A stretch of 64,000 bases of DNA from Amycolatopsis circi (GTDB lineage Bacteria; Actinomycetota; Actinomycetes; Mycobacteriales; Pseudonocardiaceae): positions 57,602 through 121,601 of the forward strand of contig NZ_PQIA01000007.1 in assembly GCF_003385235.1 (NCBI RefSeq), read 5' to 3'. A model generated the notes under the pieces. The model saw only the letters and a list, made by a program, of their open reading frames with translations. It was not told where the DNA came from and ran no database searches. The position numbers and the translations under genes were made by a program. Below, piece by piece: positions 7,814 through 17,562 of this stretch (position 1 is the first letter of the stretch; each line of letters begins with the position of its first letter).

Positions 7814-8713
7814 CTAGTCCGTCGGATCCTCGCCCGCCAAAAGCTTCGTCAATCCGGCCTCATTCGCCAGTCTCTGGGCTTTCACCTCCTCCGCGAACCC
7901 GGCAGCCGCGGCCGACAGTTGGCGTAGCGAATCCGCTCGGGACAGCGCGGACTCGGCCAGCCGTTCGATGGTTTCCGCATACGGGGCAGCCTGTCGACCC
8001 ACCAGGAAGACACCGGCGCGATGATGCGGGCAGTACACGACTTCCGTCGCATCCCGCTGCCGGTACCAGCTGAATGCGCCTTCCGTAACGGCTTGGCTTG
8101 GGACTAGCCGGATCGTCACCGTCTGCGAAATCTCCATGAGGTACCGCATCTGGCGCAGCATTGCCTCGGCGTCGCCGAAGTGGTTCCGCAGCGCCTCGGT
8201 CCCGACGAACAGCTGCGCCTCGACCGCCTCCGCGCCGAACAGGATCCTGCTGCGGCTCAAGCGGTTCTCGACGACCTGTTCCAGGATTTCCTTGTCCCGC
8301 AACCCTGGACCGAACACCAGCCGCGCGTAGTCGGGGATCTGCAGCAAATCCGGGATCTGCAGCGGAGCCCACACCGTCATCGACTCCGCGTGCCGTTCGT
8401 GCCCGGACAAGATCGCGTAGTGCGCCGTATCCGCCTGCGACCCGCGCATGACCCAGCTCGACCCCGCCAGCTCACGCGTCAGCGCCATGATCCGCGTCTT
8501 CTTCTCGCCGACCACTCCGAGCGCGCCCAGGACCCCTGCCACGTCCTCGAGCGTCGGGATCCGCTGGCCCAGCTCCCAGCTCGACAGCAGCGCCGGCTCG
8601 ACCCCGATCCATCGGCCCAGCTCGCGCAAACCCAGGCTCGCCTCGATCCGGGCATTCCGCAATGCCATACCCAGAACGCGCTCGTACGGAGCGGGCATCT
8701 CCGAATCTCGCAT
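7814..8713 (-). CDS. XRE-family regulator with DUF5753 domain (paralog of 377-1303)
   Basis: A 299-residue regulator closely related along its length to the protein at 377-1303. It has the same HTH (LRELGRWIGVEPALLSSWELG), IPDLLQIPDYARLVFGPGLRDKE, and VVYCPHHRAGVFLVG. The upstream DNA is also similar: GACAGGcACtATCC here and GACAGGgACgATCC at the other copy, each followed by GGAGGTG before the start. The two probably arose by duplication including the promoter. The ATG at 8713 has GGAGG about 10 nt upstream. No DUF397 partner gene is visible. It is the last recognisable accessory gene before the chromosomal edd gene. Confidence 0.9.
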   Translation of the reverse strand: MRDSEMPAPYERVLGMALRNARIEASLGLRELGRWIGVEPALLSSWELGQRIPTLEDVAGVLGALGVVGEKKTRIMALTRELAGSSWVMRGSQADTAHYAILSGHERHAESMTVWAPLQIPDLLQIPDYARLVFGPGLRDKEILEQVVENRLSRSRILFGAEAVEAQLFVGTEALRNHFGDAEAMLRQMRYLMEISQTVTIRLVPSQAVTEGAFSWYRQRDATEVVYCPHHRAGVFLVGRQAAPYAETIERLAESALSRADSLRQLSAAAAGFAEEVKAQRLANEAGLTKLLAGEDPTD

Positions 8714-9033
8714 CCACCGTCACCTCCAGCGGCGGATAGTGCCTGTCCCAAACTGCTGACACCTATTCATGTCGCCCGATCCGTGTCCTCACCCGCAGAC
8801 GACACGCCTCGCCCTCCTGTACCAGCTCCACGGCGGCATCACCGGCGTCGTCGGCACAGCCGCGCGTCCCGAACCAGCGCCACCGCCCGACGCAGCTCCG
8901 GCACCGTCACCCCATAGGGGGCTTCTGAATCGATTTTGTTTCCGGAGGGTTTTCGGGTTACCGTGTGCACCGTCACGTTCCCGCGACGCCAGCGCCGCCG
9001 TCTCGCGAACCCGTCACGAGCCGGGAGCTTGAG
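8714..9033. promoter_or_regulatory. Intergenic region between the XRE regulator and edd
   Basis: It contains the divergent promoters of the XRE/DUF5753 gene and edd. AT-richer bases at 8937-8965 (ATCGATTTTGTTTCCGGA and TTTTCGGGTTACC) are the most promoter-like part on the edd side. A short minus-strand frame reading YGVTVPELRRAVALV is present at about 8850-8930 but has no clear start or full length. The boundary between element-derived and chromosomal DNA probably falls here or just left. Confidence 0.4.
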
Positions 9034-10974
9034 ATGAGCAGCAGCCCGAACCCGACCGCCGCGGTGCACCGCGTTCTTGCCGACGTCACCGACCGGATCG
9101 CCGAGCGCAGTGCGGACACGCGGGCGGCGTACCTCGCCCGCAGCGCGGCCGCTTTCGAGGAGGGGCCGGTCCGCCGCGGTCTCGCTTGCAGCAACCTCGC
9201 ACACGGTTTCGCAGCCATGGACGGCGTCGACAAGCAGGCGCTGCGGCAACTGCGCGCGCCCGGCGTCGCGATCGTGTCCTCCTACAACGACATGCTTTCC
9301 GCGCACCAGCCGATGCAGGAATACCCTGCGTGGCTGAAGAAATCGGTCCGTGAAGCCGGAGGTGTCGCGCAGTTCGCCGGCGGGGTGCCCGCGATGTGTG
9401 ACGGCATCACGCAGGGGCGTCCGGGGATGGAGTTGTCGCTGTTCAGCCGCGAAGTGATCGCGATGGCGACGGCGATCGCGTTGTCTCACGACATGTTCGA
9501 CGCGGCGTTGCTGCTGGGCGTGTGCGACAAGATCGTGCCGGGGTTGTTGATCGGTGCGCTGTCGTTCGGGCATCTGCCCGCGGTGCTCGTGCCGGCCGGG
9601 CCGATGAACTCGGGCTTGCCCAACAAGGAAAAAGCCCGGGTGCGCCAGCTGTACGCGGAGGGGCTCGCGACGCGGGAAGACCTGCTCGACGCGGAAGCGG
9701 CGTCGTATCACTCCGCTGGTACCTGCACGTTTTACGGCACCGCCAACTCTAACCAGATGGTGGTCGAGGTGATGGGCCTGCACCTTCCGGGCGCTAGCTT
9801 CGTGCCGCCGAACACGCCGTTGCGTCAGGCGCTCACCGAAGAGGTGGGGCGGCGGGTCGTCGAGCTGTCCCGAGGCGAGGCGTACACGCCGATCTCGCAG
9901 GTGCTGGACGAAAAAGCGTTCGTGAACGGCATCGTGGCGCTGCTGGCCACCGGCGGGTCGACGAACCACACGATGCACCTGGTGGCGATCGCCGCGGCAG
10001 CCGGGATTCAGTTGCGCTGGGACGATTTCTCGGACCTTTCAGCGATCGTTCCGCTGCTGGCGCGCGTGTACCCGAACGGCAGCGCGGACATCAACCACTT
10101 CCACGCGGCCGGCGGCATCCAGTTCCTCGTCGGCACGCTGCTCGACGCGGGACTGCTGCACGAGGACGTGCTCACCGTCGCGGGTCCCGGTCTGCGCCGG
10201 TACACGCAGGAACCGATTCTGTCGGACGGCGAGCTGGTGTGGCGAGACGTGCCGACGCGGAGCCTCGACGAAGAGGTGCTGCGTCCGGTGTGGCGGCCGT
10301 TCGCGCCGGACGGCGGGCTGCGGATGGTGGAGGGCAACTTGGGCCGCGCGGTCACGAAGGTGTCGGCAGTCGCCCCGGAGCACCGTGTGGTCGAGGCTCC
10401 GGCGCGGGTGTTCACGTCGCAGGAGGCGTTCAGGGTCGCGTTCGAGGCCGGGGAGCTGGATCGGGACGTGGTCGTGGTGCTGCGGCAGCAGGGTCCGCAG
10501 GCGAACGGCATGCCGGAGCTGCACGGGCTGACTCCGGCGTTGGGGGTCCTGATGGACCGCGGATTCCGGGTCGCGCTGCTCACTGACGGACGGATGTCGG
10601 GTGCGTCGGGCAAGGTGCCGGCCGCGATTCAGGTGACGCCGGAAGCCGCGGTGGGCGGGCCGATCGCCCGGATCGCCGACGGCGACGTGATCCGCTTCGA
10701 CGCCCGGTCCGGAACCTTGGACGTGCTGGTCGCGGGCGACGAACTGGCACAGCGGGACTTGGCGGACGCTCCGCCCTCGGAGGCCGCGTGGAGCGGGACC
10801 GGACGGGAGCTGTTCGGGGCGTTGCGGCGCGCGATCGGCCCCGCTGACCAGGGCGCGAGCGTGTTCGGGGCGCTCACGCCGGAGCTGGACCTCGCCCGGG
10901 GCGTTCCGCCATTCGGAAACGGGACAATGGACGCGTCCCCCTACGCTCTCCAGACCCAGGAGGTCGGTCAGTGA
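9034..10974 (+). CDS. edd: 6-phosphogluconate dehydratase
   Basis: A 646-residue IlvD/Edd-family dehydratase converting 6-phosphogluconate to 2-keto-3-deoxy-6-phosphogluconate in the Entner-Doudoroff pathway. Family landmarks: [19 protein letters not shown] with C122, C164 in LLGVCDKI, and C231 in [13 protein letters not shown]. The C164/C231 spacing equals that of the E. coli Edd cluster cysteines. C-terminal [14 protein letters not shown] is also present. The start is the ATG at 9034, preceded by GGGAGCTTGAG; a frame open from 8965 is rejected for lack of homology. It overlaps eda by 4 nt (GTGA), which fixes the reaction against dihydroxy-acid dehydratase. Confidence 0.95.
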   Translation: MSSSPNPTAAVHRVLADVTDRIAERSADTRAAYLARSAAAFEEGPVRRGLACSNLAHGFAAMDGVDKQALRQLRAPGVAIVSSYNDMLSAHQPMQEYPAWLKKSVREAGGVAQFAGGVPAMCDGITQGRPGMELSLFSREVIAMATAIALSHDMFDAALLLGVCDKIVPGLLIGALSFGHLPAVLVPAGPMNSGLPNKEKARVRQLYAEGLATREDLLDAEAASYHSAGTCTFYGTANSNQMVVEVMGLHLPGASFVPPNTPLRQALTEEVGRRVVELSRGEAYTPISQVLDEKAFVNGIVALLATGGSTNHTMHLVAIAAAAGIQLRWDDFSDLSAIVPLLARVYPNGSADINHFHAAGGIQFLVGTLLDAGLLHEDVLTVAGPGLRRYTQEPILSDGELVWRDVPTRSLDEEVLRPVWRPFAPDGGLRMVEGNLGRAVTKVSAVAPEHRVVEAPARVFTSQEAFRVAFEAGELDRDVVVVLRQQGPQANGMPELHGLTPALGVLMDRGFRVALLTDGRMSGASGKVPAAIQVTPEAAVGGPIARIADGDVIRFDARSGTLDVLVAGDELAQRDLADAPPSEAAWSGTGRELFGALRRAIGPADQGASVFGALTPELDLARGVPPFGNGTMDASPYALQTQEVGQ

Positions 10975-11594
10975 CCACCGGCACGGACCTGCTCGCCCTG
11001 TCCCCCGTGATGCCCGTCGTGGTGATCGACGACGTCGCCGACGCGGTCCCGACGGCCCGCGCCCTGCACGCCGGCGGGATCGGGGTGATCGAGCTGACGC
11101 TGCGCACGCCGGTCGCGCTGGCCGCGATCGAGCGGGTGGCCGCGGAGGTGCCGGACATCGTCGTGGGCGCCGGCACGGTGACGTCGCCGGAGCAGGCGAA
11201 ACAGGCCGCCGACGCCGGCGCGAAGTTCCTGGTGACGCCGGGCTGCACGGACGCGGTGCTGGACGCCGCGTTCGCCACCGGGCTGCCGTTCCTGCCGGGC
11301 GCGGCCACCGTGTCGGAGGCGATGCGGCTGGCCGAACGCGGGTTGAGCGCGCTGAAGTTCTTCCCGGCGGAGGCCAGCGGGGGCGCGGCGTTCTTGAAGT
11401 CGATCGCCGGACCGCTGCCGCAGCTGCAGTTCTGCCCGACCGGCGGGATCACGGTGTCGTCGGCCCCGTCGTATCTGGCGCTGCCGAACGTCGGCTGCAT
11501 CGGCGGATCGTGGCTGACGCCTGCGAAACTGTTGGCGGCCAAGGACTTCGCTGCCGTCGAGAAGCTGGCCGCCGAAGCTGCCGCGTTGCGCTGA
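10971..11594 (+). CDS. eda: 2-keto-3-deoxy-6-phosphogluconate aldolase
   Basis: A 207-residue class I aldolase that splits KDPG into pyruvate and glyceraldehyde 3-phosphate, finishing the Entner-Doudoroff route started by Edd. The catalytic base region IELTLRTP (E41), [12 protein letters not shown], and the Schiff-base lysine K129 in ALKFFPAE are all present, with a C-terminal [25 protein letters not shown] phosphate-binding part. The GTG start overlaps the edd stop in GTGA, indicating translational coupling. A shared terminator with recX follows. Confidence 0.95.
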   Translation: MTTGTDLLALSPVMPVVVIDDVADAVPTARALHAGGIGVIELTLRTPVALAAIERVAAEVPDIVVGAGTVTSPEQAKQAADAGAKFLVTPGCTDAVLDAAFATGLPFLPGAATVSEAMRLAERGLSALKFFPAEASGGAAFLKSIAGPLPQLQFCPTGGITVSSAPSYLALPNVGCIGGSWLTPAKLLAAKDFAAVEKLAAEAAALR

Positions 11595-11603
11595 GCCTTT
11601 CCG

Positions 11604-11640
11604 GAAACCCGTCACCTTCGCGCTGGAGGTGGCGGGTTTC
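11604..11640. terminator. Bidirectional hairpin between eda and recX
   Basis: GAAACCCGTCACC-(11 nt)-GGTGGCGGGTTTC forms a 13-bp stem with one mismatch. It is placed between the convergent ends of eda (11594) and recX (11658). It is followed by TTGG on the plus strand. Confidence 0.7.
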
Positions 11641-11657
11641 TTGGTGTCCGAGGCCGG

Positions 11658-12203
11658 TCAGTCGACCGTCGCGTCGTCCAGCAGACTGGATTCCGCCCCG
11701 AACTCGCGAAGTTCGTCGCGGATCACCGTGTACGCCAGTCCTTGCGGATAGCCCTTGCGCGCGAGGAACCCGAGCAGCCTGCGGATCGCGGTCTGCTCGT
11801 CGACGTTCCCGAGCGACCTGAGCCGTTTGCGCACCAGCTCTCGGGCACGTTGTTCCTCGGACTCCCGGTCGACTTCCTCCGCCGCTTGCGCCGCGATCTC
11901 GTCGTCGACGCCCTTGCGCCGCAACTCCGCGACCAGCGCCGTGCGCGACAGCCCTTGGTTGGCGTGCCGGTCGCGGACCCAGGCTTCGGCGAATTCGGCG
12001 TCGTTGACGAGACCGGCACGGTCCAGCTTGCCGAGCAAGGTTTCGATGGTCTCGCTGTCGAAACCCTTGCGCTGCAACGTCTGCCGCAGCTCCTCGACCG
12101 CCCTCGGCCGGGCGGCGAGGAGGTCGAAGCAGATCTCCTTGGCCTTCTTGGCCCGCTCCTCCGGAGGCAACTCCATCGGCTCGACCTTCGGCGCCCTGGC
12201 CAC
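11658..12203 (-). CDS. recX: RecX, regulator of RecA
   Basis: A protein of 181 residues with the helical three-repeat RecX layout: KAKEICFDLLAARPRAVEEL, FDSETIETLLGKLDRAGLVNDAEFAEAWV, and RRLLGFLARKGYPQGLAYTVI. RecX binds RecA filaments and dampens their activity. The GTG at 12203 is chosen because AAGGAG lies 7 nt upstream; the frame stays open to 12677 but the extra N-terminus is Arg/Ala/Gly-rich noise. It follows recA in the same direction with an unusually long 582-bp gap that includes a recA terminator. Expression may therefore be by readthrough or from its own promoter. Confidence 0.9.
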   Translation of the reverse strand: MARAPKVEPMELPPEERAKKAKEICFDLLAARPRAVEELRQTLQRKGFDSETIETLLGKLDRAGLVNDAEFAEAWVRDRHANQGLSRTALVAELRRKGVDDEIAAQAAEEVDRESEEQRARELVRKRLRSLGNVDEQTAIRRLLGFLARKGYPQGLAYTVIRDELREFGAESSLLDDATVD

Positions 12204-12747
12204 GACCACACTCCTTGTTCCCGGTGCCGCCCTCGGACGACGACACCTCCATCTCGACACCGATTTCCCGGCACCGGGCCCCTGTGATTCGGCACGGCAC
12301 ACAATCCCGCCGACCGAACCGCAGCCGCCGAAACCCGCACCAGCTCGAGCTGATCCGGACTCCGCACCGACGCTCTTCGCACCGGCCAGCTCTCTCGCGC
12401 AGAGCGTGCCCGTGCGCGCACCGCTTCGGCCCGGCCAAGCACGTCGGACTGGCCAAGCACGCCGTACCGGCAGAGATCCCCACCGCTCCGGCAGCGAGAT
12501 CCCGGCCGCGATCCGCGCCCGGCCCCGCTGGCCGCGCCAGTCGCCCCGCACCCAGCCGGAGAACCATCGCCGCCGGGCGACAGGACACCGACGCGTCCGG
12601 ACACCGCCACGCCCGAAGAACCTGTCGCGTCTCACCGAAGAACCCGTCGCGGCGAACCGCACCAGGCCAGATCTCACCGAAGATCCCGGCGCGGCGAAAC
12701 CGCATCGGGCCCCGGTTTCAGCGGCGGGCCGACGCGCGACCCGAGCA
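12204..12747. other. Non-coding recA-recX spacer with degenerate short repeats
   Basis: This 544-bp stretch has open frames but their translations are low-complexity Arg/Pro/Ala. It contains imperfect direct repeats of about 30 bp (TCACCGAAGAACCCGTCGCGGCGAACCG-like) at 12632-12662 and 12673-12704, with a partial copy at 12614. Two copies of GGCCAAGCACG lie near 12427-12455. I see no gene in it. Confidence 0.5.
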
Positions 12748-12784
12748 CCGGGGAGGGAACCCGCCGATCCCCTCCCCTCCCCGG
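12748..12784 (-). terminator. Hairpin just after recA
   Basis: CCGGGGAGGG/CCCTCCCCGG, with 10-bp arms and a 17-nt loop, begins one base after the recA stop codon. No T-run follows on the minus strand, so it may be an attenuating rather than a full terminator. Confidence 0.55.
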
Positions 12785-12785
12785 A

Positions 12786-13829
<1,044 letters not shown>

Positions 13830-13910
13830 GGAAGTCCACCTCGCTGGTTGGGCCTGTGTGTTCGGTTGTCCAGATCAAGCTTGTCCGGGGTCCAAGCTCT
13901 GTCCGGTCCG

Positions 13911-13933
13911 ACGCTACGGGGAGGGACCGACAA
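13911..13933 (-). promoter_or_regulatory. RecA-NDp type (PafBC-dependent) promoter of recA
   Basis: On the minus strand TTGTCGGTC-N8-TAGCGT matches the mycobacterial LexA-independent damage promoter consensus TTGTCRGTG-N8-TAnnnT with one mismatch. It lies about 80 bp upstream of the recA ATG. In mycobacteria this motif is recognised with the help of the PafBC regulator. Confidence 0.75.
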
Positions 13934-13991
13934 TTCCAGGCGCGGCGACTGATCTGTGGATCGCTGGCCCCGTTGTGCACAACACCATAGA

Positions 13992-14005
13992 CGAACAGGT
14001 GTTCG
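13992..14005. promoter_or_regulatory. LexA (SOS) box upstream of recA
   Basis: CGAAC-AGGT-GTTCG is a perfect match to the actinobacterial SOS box core GAACnnnnGTTC. It sits 163 bp upstream of recA, between recA and DUF3046, and should allow LexA repression of recA. Confidence 0.85.
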
Positions 14006-14075
14006 AGGTTTACGGCGACACGCCCATCCGGCGAGGTTTTCGCCCTCCGCCGCGTCCGGTGCCGGAACTCGCAGG

Positions 14076-14270
14076 TCAGCGCCGCTCCGGCGGCACCTCG
14101 AACTCGGCGCAGACCGCTCGCCAGATCTCTTTCGCCGACGTCCCCGAGCTCAGCGCCTCTTCGACCGTGCGCCCGCCGAGCCCGCTGAACACGTGGTCCT
14201 CGGCGAGCATCTCGGCGCGTCCGGACCCGAACTCCTCGGCCATCAGCCGTCGGAACACCGTGATACGCAT
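14076..14270 (-). CDS. DUF3046 protein
   Basis: A 64-residue protein with the DUF3046 pattern: MRITVFRRLMAEEFG, HVFSGLGGRTVEEALSSG, and AVCAEFEVPPERR. This family is conserved immediately upstream of recA in actinobacteria; its function is unknown. The ATG at 14270 has no ribosome-binding site but a TAGCAT box (14278-14283, minus strand) 7 nt upstream, so the transcript is probably leaderless. The stop is 70 bp before the LexA box. Confidence 0.9.
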   Translation of the reverse strand: MRITVFRRLMAEEFGSGRAEMLAEDHVFSGLGGRTVEEALSSGTSAKEIWRAVCAEFEVPPERR

Positions 14271-14304
14271 CGGTCGAATGCTAGCTTTCCCGCTCCGCCG
14301 GGGA

Positions 14305-16134
14305 TCACTCCCCCGGCTGGACGTTCTGCTCGAAGTAGTCGGCCAGGGCGCCCGGCGTGGCCGCCTGCCCGCCGGAATTCACCTGATAGAGGAACCCGAG
14401 GAGGGGTCGGTCCTTCACCGTGAACACGAGGACCGCCGACGACTGCCCGGCCGCCGCCGCGTAGTGCCCTTCGAGGGCGTTGCCCTTCCAATCCGCTTCG
14501 GTGCGGTCGCCGCCCGCGGAGGAGAGCAGTCCGTCGGTGTACTGCTTCAGCTCCGCTGCCGACTGCCCCTGCACGTACGTCACCTGAGTGCCCGCGCGGC
14601 CCGGGGCGGCGCACGTCGACGCGGCCCCGAGGCTCTTCGCCGGCGCAGCCGGACCGTTGCCCATGCCGGGAGCGCAGCCGCCGTTGTCGGCGACTTTGCC
14701 GGCCAGCTGACGCATACAGCCGGTCAGTCCGGACGAGTCGGCTTGCCCCGGCGTACGGCACTCTTCAGCGGTGTACGTCTTTACTGACGAACCCTGTGTT
14801 GTCAGGAACACGGTCAGCCCCGCAGCGAGCACGACCACCACAGCCGCCGCGATGCCGATCAACAGCTTGGTGCGGCTCTTCTTCTCCGGCGCAGCGGGCG
14901 TGTACGTCGGGAAGTTGGACGGTGCCGGCGAAGGCTGGAACGGCGGCATCGGCTGTGGCTGCGTCGGCGAGTACGCCGGGTAGTTGCCCTGTGGCGCAGC
15001 AGGCTGCGCGTACGGCGCACCTGACGCCACCTGGCCCTCGACGTTCTGCGTACGCATCGACAGTCCGTCTTTAGCGACGTGTTGCGCACCCAGCGCGACG
15101 GCCGTCTCAGGCTGGTCAAGGCTCGTGGGGACGACGCCGAGCTTCTCCGCGATCATCGAACCGACCAGCGGCAACCGGCTCGAACCGCCGACGAGGTAGA
15201 TGCCGACGAGACGATCCGAGGTCAGCCCAGCCGAACGCAGTGTCCGCGAAAGCAGCTCCACGCTGCGCAGCATTGCCGGACGCACCAAGCCTTCGAGCTC
15301 TCCGCGCGTGACGAGCACGTCCTTGAACGGCTCCGGCATCGGCACCTCTGTCTGCGGATGCCGAGACAGTGCTTCCTTCGCGGCCTTCACGTCTTCTTGC
15401 AGCGCGCGTCGCGTACGCCGGTCCGCAGTGGACTCGGGGCGAAGCAGCCGCTGCCAGCGCTGTGGGTCCGAGTGCGACACCTCACGTCCGACGTGGACCA
15501 TCAGCGCCTGGTCGACGTCGAGGCCGCCGAGGTCGGGCAGACCGTCCTCGGCGAGCACTGTGTAGCCGTTCTGGTTCGCGCCGACGACTGCGACGTCGAA
15601 GGTCCCCGCGCCGAGGTCGTACACCGCGAGAGCCTTCCCTGGCGCCAACGCGCGTTCCGGAAACGACGCGAAATGCGCCGCGGCCGCGACTGGCTCCGGC
15701 ACCAGGACTACGTTTCCGCGAATGCCGGCAAGTCGCGCCGCGCTCAGCAATACGTTGCGGCGCACCGGACCCCACTGCGCGGGGTGTGTGAGACGGACCT
15801 CGTCCGGCTGCTCGCCGCCGAGCTGGCGCGTGGTCTCGTCGAGCACCCGGCGCAGGATCGCGGCCAGCGCTTCGTTGACTGGCACGACGTCTGTGCCGAG
15901 CAGCAGCGTCTGCTCGTCGATGCGCCGTTTAGGGTTGGGCTCGAACCGTGTCGGGTCGAGCCGCGCGCGACGTTCGGCGTCCCGGCCGACCATGAGCGTG
16001 CCGTCTTCCCCGGCGAAAACCGCGGAGGGCATGTTGGCCGACCCGTCGACCTCTACGACGCGAGGCGGCCTGCCGTGCGCGGAAAGGACGGCAACGGTGT
16101 TGGACGTCCCGAGGTCCACCGACAGGATCCGCAC
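14305..16134 (-). CDS. Hsp70-like ATPase fused to a membrane-anchored extracytoplasmic domain
   Basis: A 609-residue protein. The first about 360 residues are an actin-like/Hsp70 nucleotide-binding domain: ILSVDLGTSNTVAVL, VYDLGAGTFDVAVV, and YLVGGSSRLPLVGSMI. There is no normal Hsp70 substrate-binding domain. Instead a Pro/Gln-rich linker leads to one transmembrane segment (LLIGIAAAVVVVLAAGLTVF, about residue 430) and an extracytoplasmic domain with four cysteines probably in disulfides. A GTG start at 16134 is preferred over TTG at 16155 because GAGGGG precedes it by 8 nt. Role unknown; coupling cytoplasmic ATP state to an envelope sensor is an inference. Confidence 0.85.
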   Translation of the reverse strand: MRILSVDLGTSNTVAVLSAHGRPPRVVEVDGSANMPSAVFAGEDGTLMVGRDAERRARLDPTRFEPNPKRRIDEQTLLLGTDVVPVNEALAAILRRVLDETTRQLGGEQPDEVRLTHPAQWGPVRRNVLLSAARLAGIRGNVVLVPEPVAAAAHFASFPERALAPGKALAVYDLGAGTFDVAVVGANQNGYTVLAEDGLPDLGGLDVDQALMVHVGREVSHSDPQRWQRLLRPESTADRRTRRALQEDVKAAKEALSRHPQTEVPMPEPFKDVLVTRGELEGLVRPAMLRSVELLSRTLRSAGLTSDRLVGIYLVGGSSRLPLVGSMIAEKLGVVPTSLDQPETAVALGAQHVAKDGLSMRTQNVEGQVASGAPYAQPAAPQGNYPAYSPTQPQPMPPFQPSPAPSNFPTYTPAAPEKKSRTKLLIGIAAAVVVVLAAGLTVFLTTQGSSVKTYTAEECRTPGQADSSGLTGCMRQLAGKVADNGGCAPGMGNGPAAPAKSLGAASTCAAPGRAGTQVTYVQGQSAAELKQYTDGLLSSAGGDRTEADWKGNALEGHYAAAAGQSSAVLVFTVKDRPLLGFLYQVNSGGQAATPGALADYFEQNVQPGE

Positions 16135-16275
16135 AGTAATTTCCCCTCGACTCAAGCAGCGCTGGCGGAGATGCTGCCACGTGCCCGGTCACCGTGCGTG
16201 CGGACCCGCGAAACTCGCGGCGCGTGCAACCCGGGGAGGCAACGGAACGTCTCGTCTTCCGAGGACGGGGAGGCA

Positions 16276-17484
16276 ATGACAGAGCTAGTGGACAAGACTC
16301 GCCGAGACCAGTTCGGACAGTCGGCGACGGGCGGTCCGGCGAGCCCGTGGCGGGTCGCGGCGGGCAAGTGGGGCCGTTCCGGCTATCTGCACGCGGCAGT
16401 GCTGTTCCTTGTGGTGCGGCTGATCGGCCTCGGTGCGCTCGCCGCCATGGCCGCGCCCCGGGACCTGCCGCTGGGCGAGCGGCTGCAATCCTGGGACGGC
16501 TGGTGGTACCTGCAGATCGCGGAGCACGGCTACACCGGCGTGAGCAATCCGCTCGACGCCGCCGGGCTGCCGTATCCCGACGCTTCGTACGGCTACTTCC
16601 CACTGTACCCGGCCTTGACCGGGCTGCTCGAGAAGCTGCCCGGGGTGTCCTACTTCGGGGCGGCCCTCCTTCTGTCGACGCTCGCCGGAATCGCCGCGGC
16701 GACGGCGATGTACCGAATCGGCCGGCTGGTCCACAGTCATCGAGCGGGGCTGCTGCTCGCTGTGTTGTGGGGCGCCGCGCCGATGGCGATCGCCGAGAGC
16801 ATGGTGATGACGGAGGCGCTCTTCACCGCGCTCGCCGCGTGGGCGCTGGTCGGCGTGCTCGAACGCAAGTGGTATCTCGCTGCCACCGCGACGCTGTTCG
16901 CTGGGCTCACCCGGTCCACCGCGTGCGTGCTGGTCGCTGTCGTGGTGATCGCCGCGGCCATCGACGTGTGGCGGAACAGACAGCGCTGGAACGCGCTCGT
17001 GTGCGTCTTCGTCGCGCCGCTCGGCCTGCTCGGGTACTGGATGTACGTCGCGGTGAAGACCGGCAGCTTGACCGGTTGGCAGGACATCGAGCTTCGCGGC
17101 TGGAACACGCGTTTCGACGCCGGTGCCGAAGCCTGGAAATGGATCACGCAAACGCTCTTCACCTCGGGCAACGCCTGGGAAACGCTGGTCGTGCTCGTGA
17201 CGGTCATGGCGATCGCCCTCGCGGTCATCACGGTGACCGGCCGCCGGATGCCGTGGCCGTTGGCTGCGTATGCGGTGGGCGTCGTGGTGCTGGTCCTGTG
17301 CAGCGCCGGGCTGCCCGCCCTGAAGTCGAGGTTCCTTCTTCCCGACTTCGCGCTCCTGCTGCCCGTCGCGATGGGGCTGGCCGGTCGCAAAAGGTCCACG
17401 ATGATCGCCGCCGCGACCGTGTTCGTGCTGGTCGGGGCCTGGTATTCGGCCTACTCGCTGACCGTGTGGAAGTACGCGATCTAA
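16276..17484 (+). CDS. Polytopic membrane protein of GT-C glycosyltransferase type
   Basis: A 402-residue protein with about ten hydrophobic segments. After TM1 comes an extracytoplasmic loop, RLQSWDGWWYLQIAEHGYTG, with the WD(G/S)xWY motif seen in PIG-V-like and other GT-C mannosyltransferases that use polyprenyl-phosphate sugars. A second loop, YGYFPLYPALTGLLEKL, matches the FFPLYP pattern of the same group. A short conserved MVMTEALF segment follows. The ATG at 16276 follows GGGGAGG. It is divergent from the Hsp70-like gene, 142 bp apart. The sugar acceptor cannot be read from sequence; a cell-envelope mannosylation role is plausible. Confidence 0.75.
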   Translation: MTELVDKTRRDQFGQSATGGPASPWRVAAGKWGRSGYLHAAVLFLVVRLIGLGALAAMAAPRDLPLGERLQSWDGWWYLQIAEHGYTGVSNPLDAAGLPYPDASYGYFPLYPALTGLLEKLPGVSYFGAALLLSTLAGIAAATAMYRIGRLVHSHRAGLLLAVLWGAAPMAIAESMVMTEALFTALAAWALVGVLERKWYLAATATLFAGLTRSTACVLVAVVVIAAAIDVWRNRQRWNALVCVFVAPLGLLGYWMYVAVKTGSLTGWQDIELRGWNTRFDAGAEAWKWITQTLFTSGNAWETLVVLVTVMAIALAVITVTGRRMPWPLAAYAVGVVVLVLCSAGLPALKSRFLLPDFALLLPVAMGLAGRKRSTMIAAATVFVLVGAWYSAYSLTVWKYAI

Positions 17485-17562
17485 GCCGATCGGTCACCCA
17501 CACGAGGGGATCCGGACCCGCGTGCCCTGCCCGGGCCCCGGAAATTGTCGGGGGTGCCGCGC

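Noticed and set aside
8839..8940. Minus-strand peptide containing YGVTVPELRRAVALV upstream of edd
   Set aside because: Looks protein-like for about 20 residues but then degenerates; no complete gene can be built without a frameshift.
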